A stretch of 64,000 nucleotides of DNA from JAUIIK01 sp963709995 (GTDB lineage: Bacteria > Chloroflexota > Chloroflexia > Thermomicrobiales > CFX8): positions 193,593 to 257,592 of the forward strand of contig CAVPYN010000008.1 of assembly GCA_963709995.1 (NCBI GenBank). The letters are read 5' to 3'. This document shows positions 36,885 through 46,430 of the stretch, in pieces. Positions within the stretch are counted from its first letter, which is position 1. Each line of letters opens with the position of its first letter. The position numbers and the translations under genes are program-made. Below the pieces are notes generated by a model, which saw nothing but the letters and a program-made list of their open reading frames with translations, did not search any database and was not told where the DNA came from.

Positions 36885-37304
36885 GTGCCGACGATCAACC
36901 AACTGGTCCGCAAGGGTCGAAAGCAGAGCAGGAAGAAGACCAAAGCTCCTGCATTGCGTTACACAAACAATGCCCTCGGACGCTATGCGGGCAGGCTTCG
37001 TCGCGGCAAGGGATCGCCGCAGAAGCGCGGCGTGTGTACTCAGGTGCGAACGATGACGCCGAAGAAGCCGAATTCGGCTTTGCGCAAGATTTGTCGTGTG
37101 CGGCTAACCAATGGAATGGAAGTGACTGCGTACATCCCAGGAGAAGGTCATAATCTGCAGGAGCACTCGGTCGTATTGATTCGTGGCGGTAGGGTAAAGG
37201 ATCTTCCCGGAGTGCGCTACCACGTCGTTCGCGGCGCACTTGATGCGCGCGGCGTCGATGATCGCAAACAGGGACGGTCGAAGTACGGCACGAAAAAGTC
37301 GTAG
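36885..37304 (+). CDS. rpsL: 30S ribosomal protein S12 with an internal insertion
   Basis: Decoding-centre protein of the small subunit. MPTINQLVRKGRK, GSPQKRGVCTQVRTMTPKKP, NSALRKICRVRLTNGMEVTA, IPGEGHNLQEHSVVLIRGGR and VKDLPGVRYHVVRG are all present. Between KAPAL and GSPQKRG lie about 18 extra residues (25-42) absent from E. coli and Thermus S12; Chloroflexi S12 proteins carry a similar insertion. Streptomycin-site Lys residues (PKKPNS, GRVKDLPG) look unmutated. GTG start at 36885. The frame is intact. Confidence 0.95.
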   Translation: MPTINQLVRKGRKQSRKKTKAPALRYTNNALGRYAGRLRRGKGSPQKRGVCTQVRTMTPKKPNSALRKICRVRLTNGMEVTAYIPGEGHNLQEHSVVLIRGGRVKDLPGVRYHVVRGALDARGVDDRKQGRSKYGTKKS

Positions 37305-37310
37305 GTATCG

Positions 37311-37348
37311 AATCTCGTCGTCCGCATCCGAGCGGATACGCGAGATTT
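37311..37348 (+). other. Two-tier hairpin after rpsL
   Basis: Outer arms AATCTCG (37311) and CGAGATT, inner arms TCCGC and GCGGA, form an interrupted stem just after the rpsL stop and about 130 nt before rpsG. Only a short T run follows, so it may be an mRNA processing or partial-termination site. Confidence 0.35.
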
Positions 37349-37477
37349 CCTGAGACCAGGTACCAGGATCATCGGAGCGGCCTCGCGATTTGATCAGCGA
37401 TGACCGCTCTTATGTGTGAGTGAAGTAACGGGAGTCAGTAGCAACGCTCGACCGAGGGAACGGGAGAAGCGTAGGCA

Positions 37478-37951
37478 ATGCCACGACGCGGCAACATCGA
37501 AAAGCGGATGGTGCCGCCGGACCCGCGGTATGGCAGCGACATCCTTCAGCGTTTCATCAATAAGTTGATGGAACGCGGCAAGAAGGGAGTCGCCGAGCGC
37601 ATCGTCTACACGGCGACTGGATATTGGTCGAAGAACGCACAGGCCGCGATCCGCTCGAAGTCTTTAACCAGGCGATCATGAATGCGAGTCCGGCTATCGA
37701 GGTGAAGCCGCGACGGGTCGGCGGCGCGACCTATCAGGTGCCGGTTCAGGTTCCGGACAACCGCGCGCGAGTCGCTCGCGATGCGCTGGCTGCTGCAGGC
37801 GACGAGATCGCGCCCGGGAAGATCGATGTCGGACAAGCTGGCAAACGAAATTCTGGATGCATTCAACAACACCGGCGCGGCCGTCAAGCGGCGCGAAGAT
37901 ACCCATCGGATGGCCGAGGCGAACAAGGCATTTGCACACTACAACTGGTAG
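37478..37951 (+). CDS. rpsG: 30S ribosomal protein S7 (two frameshifts)
   Basis: Primary 16S rRNA-binding protein that starts assembly of the 30S head. The N-terminal block MPRRGNIEKRMVPPDPRYGS then NKLMERGKKGVAERIVY is in the first frame, the middle (DPLEVFNQAIMNASPAIEVK, RRVGGATYQVPVQV) in a second, and the end (NTGAAVKRREDTHRMAEANK, AFAHYNW) in a third. Indels lie near 37,620 and 37,820. Repaired length is about 157 residues, as in other bacteria. The stop is TAG 37949-37951. Confidence 0.92.
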
Positions 37952-38006
37952 ACGACGTTTCGACGACGAATCGAATGGACGTATCACGACAAGGACTGAG
38001 ATTTTC

Positions 38007-40120
38007 GTGAGTACGAAAACAGCGAGCAAACCAGTCGGAGCTCAGGGCTTCGGCGCTACAACAGACGAGGAACATCGGCATCATTGCCCATATCGATGCC
38101 GGTAAGACGACGACGACGGAGCGCATCCTCTACTACACCGGGCGCGTTCATCGCCCCGGTGAGGTACACGAGGGCGCGGCGACGATGGACTGGATGGCCC
38201 AGGAACGCGAGCGTGGCATTACTATCACCGCCGCTGCGACGACCTGTTTCTGGCAAGACCATCGGATCAACATCATCGACACGCCCGGTCACGTCGATTT
38301 CACGGCCGAGGTTGAGCGTTCTCTGCGAGTGCTCGACGGCGGTGTCGTCGTGTTCGACGCCGTAGCAGGCGTCGAGCCGCAGTCTGAAACGGTTTGGCGG
38401 CAGGCCGACAAGTACAACGTGCCGCGCATCTGTTTCGTCAATAAGATGGACCGCACCGGCGCCGATTACTGGCGCACGATTGAGATGATCAAGTGATCGG
38501 CTGCGCGCCAAACCAGCTGTCATGCAGATACCAATCGGTGCAGAGAATGACTATCTCGGACTAATCGATCTCTTCGATGAAGTTGCCTACATCTACCACG
38601 ATGAGATGGGCCTGAACATCGAACGCACCGAGATTCCGGCTGAGATGCAAGAGGAAGCCGCTGAACATCGCAACACTCCTGATCGAGACGATCGCTGAGA
38701 CCGACGAGGATACTGCTTATGCAGTATCTCGAAGGTGAAGAGCTCACTGTCGAGGAACTCAAGGCAGCGCTTCGGCGGGCAACGATCGCGAACGAACTTG
38801 TTCCGGTGCTCAACGGCACTGCGCTGAAGAACAAAGGCGTCCAGCGAATGCTGGATGCCGTCATTGACTTCCTGCCTTCGCCGCTCGACGTTCCTCCAAT
38901 GGAGGGGTTTGAGACAGACGCCAGACGGTGAGATTGGTGCGGGTTTCCCGACCAACCGATCCGGATGCTCCGTTCTCCGCGTTGGCATTCAAGGTTATGG
39001 CTGATCCACACGTTGGCAGACTCGTATTCATCCGTGTCTACTCAGGAACGCTTGTCTGCTGGTTCGTACGCGTACAACGCCACACGAATGAGCGCGAGCG
39101 CGTCGGCCGGCTGCTCCAGATGCACGCAAACTCCCGCGAGGAGATCGAAGAAGTCGCGGCCGGGGATATCTGTGCGATCATCGGTTTGAAGGACACCTTC
39201 ACCGGCGATACGCTCTGTGACGACGATCATCGCATTCTGCTTGAGACTATCAGCTTCCCAGAGCCGGTTATTGAAGTCGCGATTGAGCCGAAGACACGCG
39301 CCGATCAGGACAAGATGGGCTGGCGCTGGCGCGCCTGGCTGAAGAAGATCCAACGTTCCGGCTGCGTACCGACGACGAGACCGGCCAGACGATCATCATG
39401 GGTATGGGCGAACTACATCTCGAAGTGATCGTCGATCGAATGTTGCGCGAGTTCAAGGTACACGCAAACGTCGGCCGGCCGCAGGTTGCGTATCGCGAGA
39501 CAGTTTCGCGCCCAGTCGACCGTATCCAGGGCCGCTTCGTCCGACAGTCGGGTGGTCGTGGACAGTACGGGCATGTGGTTATCAACATCGAACCACTCGA
39601 TCGTGGCGAAGGCTTTGTCTTCGAAGACAAGATCGTTGGCGGTTCGATCCCTCGTGAATACATTTCGTCTGTTCAGGCAGGTATCGCCGAGGCGTTGGAC
39701 ACTGGTGGCCCAGCCGGCTTCCCGGTTGTGGACATCAAAGTTGAATTGATTGATGGCTCTTACCATGATGTTGACTCCTCGGAGATGGCATTCAAGATTG
39801 CCGGTTCGATGGCGATCCAGGATGCAATGCGGCGAGGACACCCCGTGGTACTCGAACCGGTCATGAACGTGGAAGTTGTCACGCCTGAAGAGTATATGGG
39901 TGACGTCATCGGACAGCTCAACTCGAAGCGTGGACGCATCGAAGGTATGGAGCCGCGTTCGGGCGCGCAGGTTGTCAGGGCATTCGTCCCACTGGCGAGC
40001 ATGTTCGGCTACACGACCGAGCTTCGTTCGATGACCCAGGGACGCGCGACATCGACGATGGAATTTGGACATTACGAGCCTCTACCAGCAGACCTGGTTG
40101 AGGAAATCAAGAAGAACTAG
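38007..40120 (+). CDS. fusA: Elongation factor G (several frameshifts)
   Basis: Translocase GTPase. The G1 motif AHIDAGKTTTTERILYYTGR is split by an indel near 38,058. G2/G3 follow (RERGITITAAATT, IDTPGHVDFTAEVERSL), then the NKMDRTGADY G4. Domains II-V continue through fragments to IVDRMLREFKVHANVGRPQV, GSIPREYISSVQAGIAEALD and RATSTMEFGHYEPLPADL. Further frame changes occur near 38,495, 38,660-38,715, 38,925, 39,040-39,060 and 39,345. The sum of fragments is about 700 residues, normal for EF-G. GTG start at 38007. Errors, not decay, are likely because every block is conserved. Confidence 0.92.
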
Positions 40121-40181
40121 GTTGAATCGGGTGATCGTCGAAGGCGGGGCACTTCGGTTTATTTTGAGGAGGAAGAGCGAG

Positions 40182-41384
40182 ATGGCGAAGCAGCGATTTG
40201 AGCGGACGAAGCCGCACGTCAATATAGGGACGATTGGGCATGTCGACCACGGCAAGACGACGTTGACGGCGGCGATCACCAAGACGCTGGGACTGGCCGG
40301 GACGAAGCCGCCTTTCGTCAGTTTCGATTCGATCGACAACGCGCCGGAAGAGCGCGAACGTGGGATCACGATCGCGATCAGCCACGTCGAGTACGAGACG
40401 GATGCGCGCCACTACGCGCACGTCGACTGTCCAGGCCATGCCGACTACATCAAGAACATGATCACCGGGGCCGCCCAGATGGACGGTGCGATTCTGGTGG
40501 TGAGTGCGCCGGATGGACCGATGCCGCAGACGCGCGAGCACATCCTGCTGGCGCGGCAGGTCGAGGTGCCGGCGATGGTCGTCTTCCTGAACAAAGTCGA
40601 CCAGATGGACGACGAAGAGTTGCTGGAGTTGGTCGAGTTGGAAGTCCGCGAACTGCTCAGCGACTACGAGTTCCCGGGTGATGAGATTCCGATCATCCGG
40701 GGCAGTGCGCTGGCGGCGTTGGAGAGTGACCAGCGAGGTGCCAGTGCGCCGGAGTACGCGCCGATCCTGGAGTTGATGCAGGCGGTGGATGACTACATCC
40801 CGACGCCGGAGCGGTGATGGATCGTCCGTTCCTGATGCCGATTGAAGATGTGTTTGGGATCAAGGGACGTGGCACGGTCGTGACCGGTCGAGTCGAGCGT
40901 GGGCAGGTCAAGCAGGGTGAGACGATCGAGATCGTCGGGATCAAGCCGACGGTGACGACGGTGGTGACCGGGGTGGAGATGTTCCAGAAGACGTTGGATG
41001 CTGGTGTGGCGGGCGACAACGTTGGTGCGTCTGTTGCGGGGCATCGAGCGGGAGGACATTGAGCGGGGACAGGTGTTGGCGGCGCCGGGGAGCATTACGC
41101 CGCACACGACCTTCAACGCTGAGGTGTATGTGTTGAGCAAGGAAGAAGGGGGACGGCACACGCCGTTTTTCCGGGGTTACCGGCCCCAGTTCTATGTGCG
41201 GACGACCGATGTGACCGGGGCGATTGATTTTGCGCCGGAGCTGGAGATGGTGATGCCGGGGGACAATGTCGAGATGAAGGTGGAGTTGATCCAGCCGGTG
41301 GCGATTGAAGAAGGGTTGCGCTTTGCGATCCGTGAAGGTGGTCGGACCGTCGGCGCAGGCGTCGTCACCTCCATCATCGAGTAA
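40182..41384 (+). CDS. tuf: Elongation factor Tu (two frameshifts)
   Basis: GTPase that brings aminoacyl-tRNA to the ribosome. G1 GHVDHGKTTLTAAITK, G3 DCPGHADYIKNMITGAAQMD, G4 NKVDQMDD and G5 GSAL are in the first frame, up to DDYIPTPER. Domain II (PFLMPIEDVFGIKGRGTVVT) is in a second frame after an indel near 40,815; domain II/III (LLRGIEREDIERGQVLAAPG, FRGYRPQFYVRTTDVTG) is in a third after an indel near 41,028. Repaired length is about 400 residues. GAGGAGGAAGAGCGAG precedes the ATG. Codon use is unusually G-rich compared with neighbours, as in highly expressed genes. Confidence 0.95.
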
Positions 41385-41418
41385 TCAGCGCATCTGACGC
41401 GGGGAGACAGAGGACAAC

Positions 41419-41739
41419 ATGGCAACACGGCGACCGACGCAGAAGATCAGAATTCGACTGAAAGCATACGATCATAAGATTCTCGATCAGTCTGCATCGC
41501 GAATCGTGGAGACAGCGGAAAGCACGGGCGCAAAGGTTGCCGGGCCGGTCCCGCTTCCGACCCGAATACAGAAGTTCACGGTCATTCGGTCTCCGTTCAT
41601 TGACAAGGACTCGCAGGAGCATTTCGAGATACGAACCCACAAGCGTCTCATCGACGTGCTCGAGCCGAGCCATTCGACGATTCGGGCGCTGATGCGTCTG
41701 AATCTTCCGGCCGGCGTGGATATTGAAATTAAGTTGTAA
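41419..41739 (+). CDS. rpsJ: 30S ribosomal protein S10
   Basis: Head protein of the 30S subunit, also a NusB/NusG transcription partner in bacteria. KIRIRLKAYDHKILDQSASR, GAKVAGPVPLPTRIQKFTVI, RSPFIDKDSQEHFEIRTHKR and AGVDIEIKL are conserved. 106 residues, intact. First gene of the S10 operon, 34 nt after tuf. Confidence 0.97.
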   Translation: MATRRPTQKIRIRLKAYDHKILDQSASRIVETAESTGAKVAGPVPLPTRIQKFTVIRSPFIDKDSQEHFEIRTHKRLIDVLEPSHSTIRALMRLNLPAGVDIEIKL

Positions 41740-41834
41740 CGACGTGCTGGACGTACCAGCGCGGTATTACGCTCTCAGCGTGGCGCCGGGTGCAATACGC
41801 ATCTAAGCCACCACCCTCGGAGCGGGAAGAGCCA

Positions 41835-42470
41835 ATGGTACAGGGATTACTTGCGAAGAAACTCGGAATGACACAGGTCTTCAATCCTGACGGCACGGTC
41901 GTGCCGGTAACGGTATTGAAGGTTGGGCCGTGTGTCGTCACGCAGATACGAACAAACGAGCGCGACGGTTATCAGGCTGTTCAGCTTGGATTCGAAGAGT
42001 CCAAGCGCCTGACCAGTCCCAAGCGAGGACACCAGCGGACTGCTGGTTCGTCCCTTCGTCATTTGCGCGAGGTTCGATCCGACGACATAAGCGGATACGA
42101 AGTTGGCCAGGTGATCGACTGCTCGATCTTTGATGCGGGACAGTCGGTCGACGTTACTGGCACGTCAAAGGGCAAAGGCTTCGCTGGCGTAGTTAAGCGG
42201 CATGGATTCAGTGGCGGGCCTGCGACGCACGGGCAATCAGACCGGCATCGAGCACCGGGTTCGATCGGTTCAAGCGCGACCCCGGGTCGGGTCTTTAAGG
42301 GAATGCGCATGGCCGGGCGGATGGGGAATGAGACCAAGACGGTGCTGAACCTTTCCGTTCAGCACGTTGATCCAGAGAAGCACCTGGTACTGGTCAAAGG
42401 TTCGGTTCCAGGAGCGAATAACGGGCTTGTATTCATCCGTCACGCGGTCAAGTCGGGCAAATCGGCGTAG
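41835..42470 (+). CDS. rplC: 50S ribosomal protein L3
   Basis: Early assembly protein of the 50S subunit near the peptidyl-transferase centre. LLAKKLGMTQVFNPDGTVVP, GKGFAGVVKRHGFSGGPATH and the loop GSIGSSATPGRVFKGMRMAG are typical, then KHLVLVKGSVPGANNGLVFI. ATG 41835 starts 12 nt after a GGGAAGAG site; an upstream in-frame extension has no L3 residues. 211 residues, intact. Confidence 0.97.
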   Translation: MVQGLLAKKLGMTQVFNPDGTVVPVTVLKVGPCVVTQIRTNERDGYQAVQLGFEESKRLTSPKRGHQRTAGSSLRHLREVRSDDISGYEVGQVIDCSIFDAGQSVDVTGTSKGKGFAGVVKRHGFSGGPATHGQSDRHRAPGSIGSSATPGRVFKGMRMAGRMGNETKTVLNLSVQHVDPEKHLVLVKGSVPGANNGLVFIRHAVKSGKSA

Positions 42471-42497
42471 GTGCCGACGCTGCTACAGGAGAGTGCA

Positions 42498-43137
42498 ATG
42501 AAAGCGACAATTTACGACACTCAGGCAGCTGAGGTCGGCAGCGAAGAGCTTGACGACTCGGTGTTCGGCATCGAGCCGAATGTCGCCGTTATGCACCAGG
42601 CGCACGTACGCCAGCAGGCAAATGGACGACTTGGCACGCACGACACCAAGACGCGATCTCAGGTCAGAGGTGGCGGTCGGAAACCATGGCGTCAAAAGGG
42701 CACAGGACGCGCGAGACATGGATCGACCCGTTCACCAATCTGGCGCACAGGCGGAGTCGTGTTTGGCCCGCACCCGCGCTCATATAGTAAGAAGATGCCA
42801 AAGAAGATGCGCCAACTCGCGATTCGATCGGCGCTTTCAGCCAAGGCCGCTGATGAGCGGATCGTTATCGTGCAAGGGTCTGAATGAAGTCGAACCCCGC
42901 ACTCGTTTCATGCGTGATCTCCTCGAAGATCTGCCGACGGAAGGGGCGCGGAAGACGTTGATCGTCATCGGTCCCGATGGCGACTGGACCTCGGTGTACC
43001 GGGCCGCCGGTAATCTTCCAGGCGTGAAGATCATTCGCGCTGGCTACATCAACGTGCATGACGTACTCACTCACGAACGCTTGCTGTTGACGACCGAAGC
43101 TGTAACGACGATCCATGATCTTTGGGGGGCGAATTAG
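42498..43137 (+). CDS. rplD: 50S ribosomal protein L4 (one frameshift)
   Basis: 50S protein lining the exit tunnel; in some bacteria it represses its own operon. N-terminal half: HQAHVRQQANGRLGTHDTKT, RSQVRGGGRKPWRQKGTGRA, RHGSTRSPIWRTGGVVFGPH. The frame changes near 42,876 (VQG/LNEVEPRT), and the rest (MRDLLEDLPTEGARKTLIVI ... TTEAVTTIHDLWGAN) continues to 43,137. Repaired length is about 213 residues. ATG 42498 follows AGGAGAGTGCA. Confidence 0.94.
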
Positions 43138-43139
43138 CT

Positions 43140-43451
43140 GTGGTAAGAAACTTGCATCACTCCGAAGTGCTGGTCCGGCCGATCATCACGGAAAAGAGCA
43201 CTGACCTGACGCCGCTCGGGCAGTACGTGTTCGAAGTCGCGATGGCAGCGAACAAGACGCAGATTCGCGCCGCGGTGGAACGGATCTTTGGCGTTGAGGT
43301 CGAGAGTGTCAACACACAGATCGTCAAGCCAAAGAAGCGGCGGGTTTACCGGGCTCGACGTAGCCCGATTTACGGGCGCATTGGCGCGATGAAAAAGGCG
43401 GTGGTGACGCTGGTGCCGGGTGATACAATCGATATCTTTGGCGATATTTAG
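43140..43451 (+). CDS. rplW: 50S ribosomal protein L23
   Basis: 50S protein at the tunnel exit, docking site for trigger factor and SRP. VLVRPIITEKSTDL, YVFEVAMAANKTQIRAAVER, IFGVEVESVNTQIVKPKKRR and TLVPGDTIDIFG are conserved. GTG 43140 is chosen, 2 nt after the L4 stop with a G-run upstream; the frame is open slightly further but into rplD. 103 residues, intact. Confidence 0.95.
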   Translation: MVRNLHHSEVLVRPIITEKSTDLTPLGQYVFEVAMAANKTQIRAAVERIFGVEVESVNTQIVKPKKRRVYRARRSPIYGRIGAMKKAVVTLVPGDTIDIFGDI

Positions 43452-43469
43452 GGGACGGGAAGAAGACGC

Positions 43470-44297
43470 ATGCCAGTACGAAGATACAAGCCAACGTCCC
43501 CGGGCCGGAGAGGGATGATTGTCCTCGATACCGGGGATATCACCAACCAGAAGCCGGAGAAGAGCCTGATCGAGATCCTGCCGAAAAAGGCCGGCCGCTC
43601 TGGCGGGAAGATTTCCGTACGCCATCAGGCTGGACGTCACAAGCGTTACTACCGAAAGATCGACTTCAAGCGCAACAAGGACGGAGTTCCTGGCAAGGTT
43701 GCGTCCATCGAATATGACCCGAACAGGACCGCTCGGATCGCGCTACTCAATTACGTTGACGGTGAGAAGCGTTACATCCTTGCGCCGGTGGGGTTGCGTG
43801 TTGGCGATGAGGTCATCTCTGGCCCCGACGCCCCGATCCGGGTGGGTAATGCCCTGGCTCTGCGAGACATACCGCTTGGGACGTCGATTCACAACATCGA
43901 ATTGAACCCTGGCCGTGGAGGACAACTTGTCCGGGCCGCGGGCGCAAGCGCTCAGCTCATGGCAAAAGTCGACGATTACGCGCAGATCCGGATGCCGTCA
44001 GGCGAGTTTAGACTGGTTCTCCTGGATTGTCGGGCGACGTTGGGACAGGTCGGCAATCTCGACCACCAGAACATCGTCATTGGCAAAGCGGGTAGAGCCC
44101 GTAACATGGGCCGCAGGCCGACTGTGCGCGGTTCGGCGATGAACCCGAACGACCACCCGCATGGGGGCGGTGAAGGCAAGGCTCCAATCGGCGGACAGCC
44201 GAAGACTCCCTGGGGCAAACCTGCCATGGGGTATCGCACGCGTCGTAACAAGCAGACAGGGAAGTTCATCGTTCGCCGGCGCGGCCGGCGTCGCTAA
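43470..44297 (+). CDS. rplB: 50S ribosomal protein L2
   Basis: Core 50S protein needed for subunit joining and peptidyl transfer. Conserved: YKPTSPGRRGMI, VRHQAGRHKRYYRKIDFKRN, IEYDPNRTARIALLNYVDGE, GRGGQLVRAAGASAQLM, and the C-terminal GSAMNPNDHPHGGGEGKAPI with the essential His. 275 residues, intact, 18 nt after rplW with GGGACGGGAAGAAG upstream. Confidence 0.97.
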   Translation: MPVRRYKPTSPGRRGMIVLDTGDITNQKPEKSLIEILPKKAGRSGGKISVRHQAGRHKRYYRKIDFKRNKDGVPGKVASIEYDPNRTARIALLNYVDGEKRYILAPVGLRVGDEVISGPDAPIRVGNALALRDIPLGTSIHNIELNPGRGGQLVRAAGASAQLMAKVDDYAQIRMPSGEFRLVLLDCRATLGQVGNLDHQNIVIGKAGRARNMGRRPTVRGSAMNPNDHPHGGGEGKAPIGGQPKTPWGKPAMGYRTRRNKQTGKFIVRRRGRRR

Positions 44298-44332
44298 TAG
44301 CGTCGTATCTAGAAGTTCCATCGGGAGGCAAC

Positions 44333-44617
44333 ATGGGCAGGTCATCGAAAAAGGGACCGTGGATCAACGAAAAACTGCTCCAACGAGTTCAGCAGATGAA
44401 CGAGTCGGGCGACCGGCGTGTCGTGCGGACCTGGTCGCGAGCATCGGTCATTTTTCCGGATTTTGTTGGGCACACGGTTGCGGTACACGATGGCCGGAGA
44501 CATGTTCCAGTATTCGTGACCGAGAACATGGTGGGTCACAAATTCGGAGAGTTCGCGCCTACACGAACATTTCGTGGTCATGGCCGGGACGCCGACCGTC
44601 AGACGCGGCGCGTCTAA
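44333..44617 (+). CDS. rpsS: 30S ribosomal protein S19
   Basis: 30S head protein contacting the A-site finger. MGRSSKKGPWINEKLLQRV, VVRTWSRASVIFPDFVGHTV, AVHDGRRHVPVFVTENMVGH and KFGEFAPTRTFRGH are conserved. 94 residues, intact. GGGAGGCAAC precedes the ATG. Confidence 0.97.
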   Translation: MGRSSKKGPWINEKLLQRVQQMNESGDRRVVRTWSRASVIFPDFVGHTVAVHDGRRHVPVFVTENMVGHKFGEFAPTRTFRGHGRDADRQTRRV

Positions 44618-44645
44618 CATCAAGCGTCAGGGGAGGAACTAGAGC

Positions 44646-44990
44646 GTGGAGATTCAATCTCAAAACCGGCGAGTCGCGGTGTCGGCGCAGAAAATGCGTA
44701 TGGTCATTGACCTTGTGCGCGGGCGCGACGTGACCGAAGCGCTGGCAGTGCTCAATTTCACGCCCAACAAGAGCGCGGTGGAGGTGGCGCGGACGATCAA
44801 GGCCGCGCAATCCGACGCGGAAAACGTGTACGACCTTGATCCTGACGGTCTTTACGTGAAGACGATTTACGCCGACGAAGGACCAACGTTCCGGCGCTGG
44901 CGCGCCAGAGCCCGGGGACGTGTGAATCGCCGATTGAAACGAACCAGCCACCTGACGGTGGTGCTGGCAGAGCGGGGAAGGGACGACTGA
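44646..44990 (+). CDS. rplV: 50S ribosomal protein L22
   Basis: Exit-tunnel protein; its beta-hairpin loop is a macrolide resistance site. QNRRVAVSAQKMRMVIDLVR, GRDVTEALAVLNFTPNKSAV and the loop DEGPTFRRWRARARGRVNRR are present, with no obvious resistance deletion. GTG start at 44646 after GAGGAACTAGAGC. 114 residues; the TGA overlaps the rpsC ATG by one base. Confidence 0.95.
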   Translation: MEIQSQNRRVAVSAQKMRMVIDLVRGRDVTEALAVLNFTPNKSAVEVARTIKAAQSDAENVYDLDPDGLYVKTIYADEGPTFRRWRARARGRVNRRLKRTSHLTVVLAERGRDD

Positions 44991-45673
44991 TGGGTCGCAA
45001 GATTAACCCGATTGGCTTTCGCCTCGGCGGTGTCCACACCTGGGATTCCAATTGGTACGCCGAGCGGAATTACACGGAGCAGTTACATGAGGATCTTGAA
45101 ATCCGGGAGATCATCGAAAAGGAGATGACCCGCGCCGGAATTTCCCGCGTGTTCATCGAACGATCGGCGAACCGGATCGAAATCACGATCTATACCTCGA
45201 AGCCCGGAATCGTGATCGGCAAGCAGGGCTCGAACGTTGAGCGGTTGCGCCAGCTTCTCGAGAGTGAACTCGATAAGCGGGTGCATCTCAAGATCGAAGA
45301 GATCAAAGTGCCAGAACTGGATGCGCGTCTGGTTGCGGAGTCGATCGCAGAGCAGTTGCTCCGGCGTGTGTCATATCGACGAGCGATGAAGCACGCAGTT
45401 GGCCAGGCCATGCGCCGCGGCGCGTTAGGCGTCAAGATCCGGCTGGGCGGGCGTCTGGGCGGTGCGGAGATGTCGCGTGCCGTCGTCGAAATGGATGGAC
45501 GCGTGCCTCTCCATACGATGCGCGCGGACATTGACTTCGCGGTTGTGCACGCGCCGACAACCTATGGTCAGATCGGCGTGAAGGTGTGGATTTATCGCGG
45601 CGACATCCTGCCCGAGAAGGAGCAGGAAGTTTTGGAACGCGCTGAGGCCGCGCTTGCGGCGCTGACAAGCTAG
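44990..45673 (+). CDS. rpsC: 30S ribosomal protein S3
   Basis: mRNA-entry protein with KH domain. MGRKINPIGFRLGGVHTWDS, the KH-like TSKPGIVIGKQGSNVERLRQ, VAESIAEQLLRRVSYRRAMK, GVKIRLGGRLGGAEMSRAVV and YGQIGVKVWIYRGDILP are conserved. 227 residues, intact, translationally coupled to rplV. Confidence 0.97.
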   Translation: MGRKINPIGFRLGGVHTWDSNWYAERNYTEQLHEDLEIREIIEKEMTRAGISRVFIERSANRIEITIYTSKPGIVIGKQGSNVERLRQLLESELDKRVHLKIEEIKVPELDARLVAESIAEQLLRRVSYRRAMKHAVGQAMRRGALGVKIRLGGRLGGAEMSRAVVEMDGRVPLHTMRADIDFAVVHAPTTYGQIGVKVWIYRGDILPEKEQEVLERAEAALAALTS

Positions 45674-45702
45674 CAGACTTCAGGACTGTACAGGGGGTCG
45701 CC

Positions 45703-46158
45703 ATGTTGATGCCAAGACGTGAAAAACACAGGAAGACATTCCGCGGGAAAATGCGCGGTCTGTCCCATAGAGGTGACACCGTCGCTTTCGGCGACTTTGG
45801 TATTCAGGCGCTTGAGGCGGGTTGGGTTACCGGCCGGCAGATCGAAGCGGCCCGTCGTGCCATCACGAACTATATCCGTCGTGGCGGGAAGGTGTGGATC
45901 CGAATCTTTCCGGATAAGCCGGTGACCCAGAAGCCGGCTGAGACGCGGATGGGCAAAGGCAAGGGGAATCCGGAGTACCACGTTGCAGTTGTTCGACCGG
46001 GTCGAATCATGTTTGAACTCGCTGGCGTGCCTGAAGATGTCGCCCGGGAAGCTCTGCGGCGTGCTGCGATGAAGATGCCGATGCGTACGAAAATCGTTGC
46101 TCGCGAAGTGACCGGGCGAGCGGTATCTGGCGGCGATACTGTCGCGGCGGGAGACTAG
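45703..46158 (+). CDS. rplP: 50S ribosomal protein L16
   Basis: 50S protein near the A-site tRNA. MLMPRREKHRKTFRGKMRGL, VAFGDFGIQALEAGWVTGRQ, IEAARRAITNYIRRGGKVWI, RIFPDKPVTQKPAETRMGKG and KGNPEYHVAVVRPGRIMFEL are typical. 151 residues, intact, with a short Thr/Ala/Gly tail. rpmC follows 5 nt later. Confidence 0.97.
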   Translation: MLMPRREKHRKTFRGKMRGLSHRGDTVAFGDFGIQALEAGWVTGRQIEAARRAITNYIRRGGKVWIRIFPDKPVTQKPAETRMGKGKGNPEYHVAVVRPGRIMFELAGVPEDVAREALRRAAMKMPMRTKIVAREVTGRAVSGGDTVAAGD

Positions 46159-46163
46159 TAGCG

Positions 46164-46391
46164 ATGAAACCGACGGAAATCCGAGTCATGTCGGACGAGC
46201 AGCTTGTCGAGCGAATCGACGAGTTGCGTGAAGAATGGCGCCAGCATCGATTTGACCGCGCAGTGGGTCGTTTGACTAATACGCGGCGCATCTGGCACAT
46301 CCGGAGAGACATCGCGCGGATACGGACGATACAGCGCGAACGCGAAATCGATGCCGAAGTTGCCGCAGCTCTGGCTGAAGCGGCGGACTAG
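46164..46391 (+). CDS. rpmC: 50S ribosomal protein L29
   Basis: Small helical protein beside the tunnel exit. The pattern MKPTEIRVMSDEQLVERIDE, LREEWRQHRFDRAVGRLTNT, RRIWHIRRDIARIRTIQRER is L29, with a short acidic/Ala C-terminal extension. 75 residues, intact, 5 nt after rplP. Confidence 0.94.
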   Translation: MKPTEIRVMSDEQLVERIDELREEWRQHRFDRAVGRLTNTRRIWHIRRDIARIRTIQREREIDAEVAAALAEAAD

Positions 46392-46430
46392 AGACATTTT
46401 GAGCACTTCAGGAGCCAGAGAGGCTAGACG

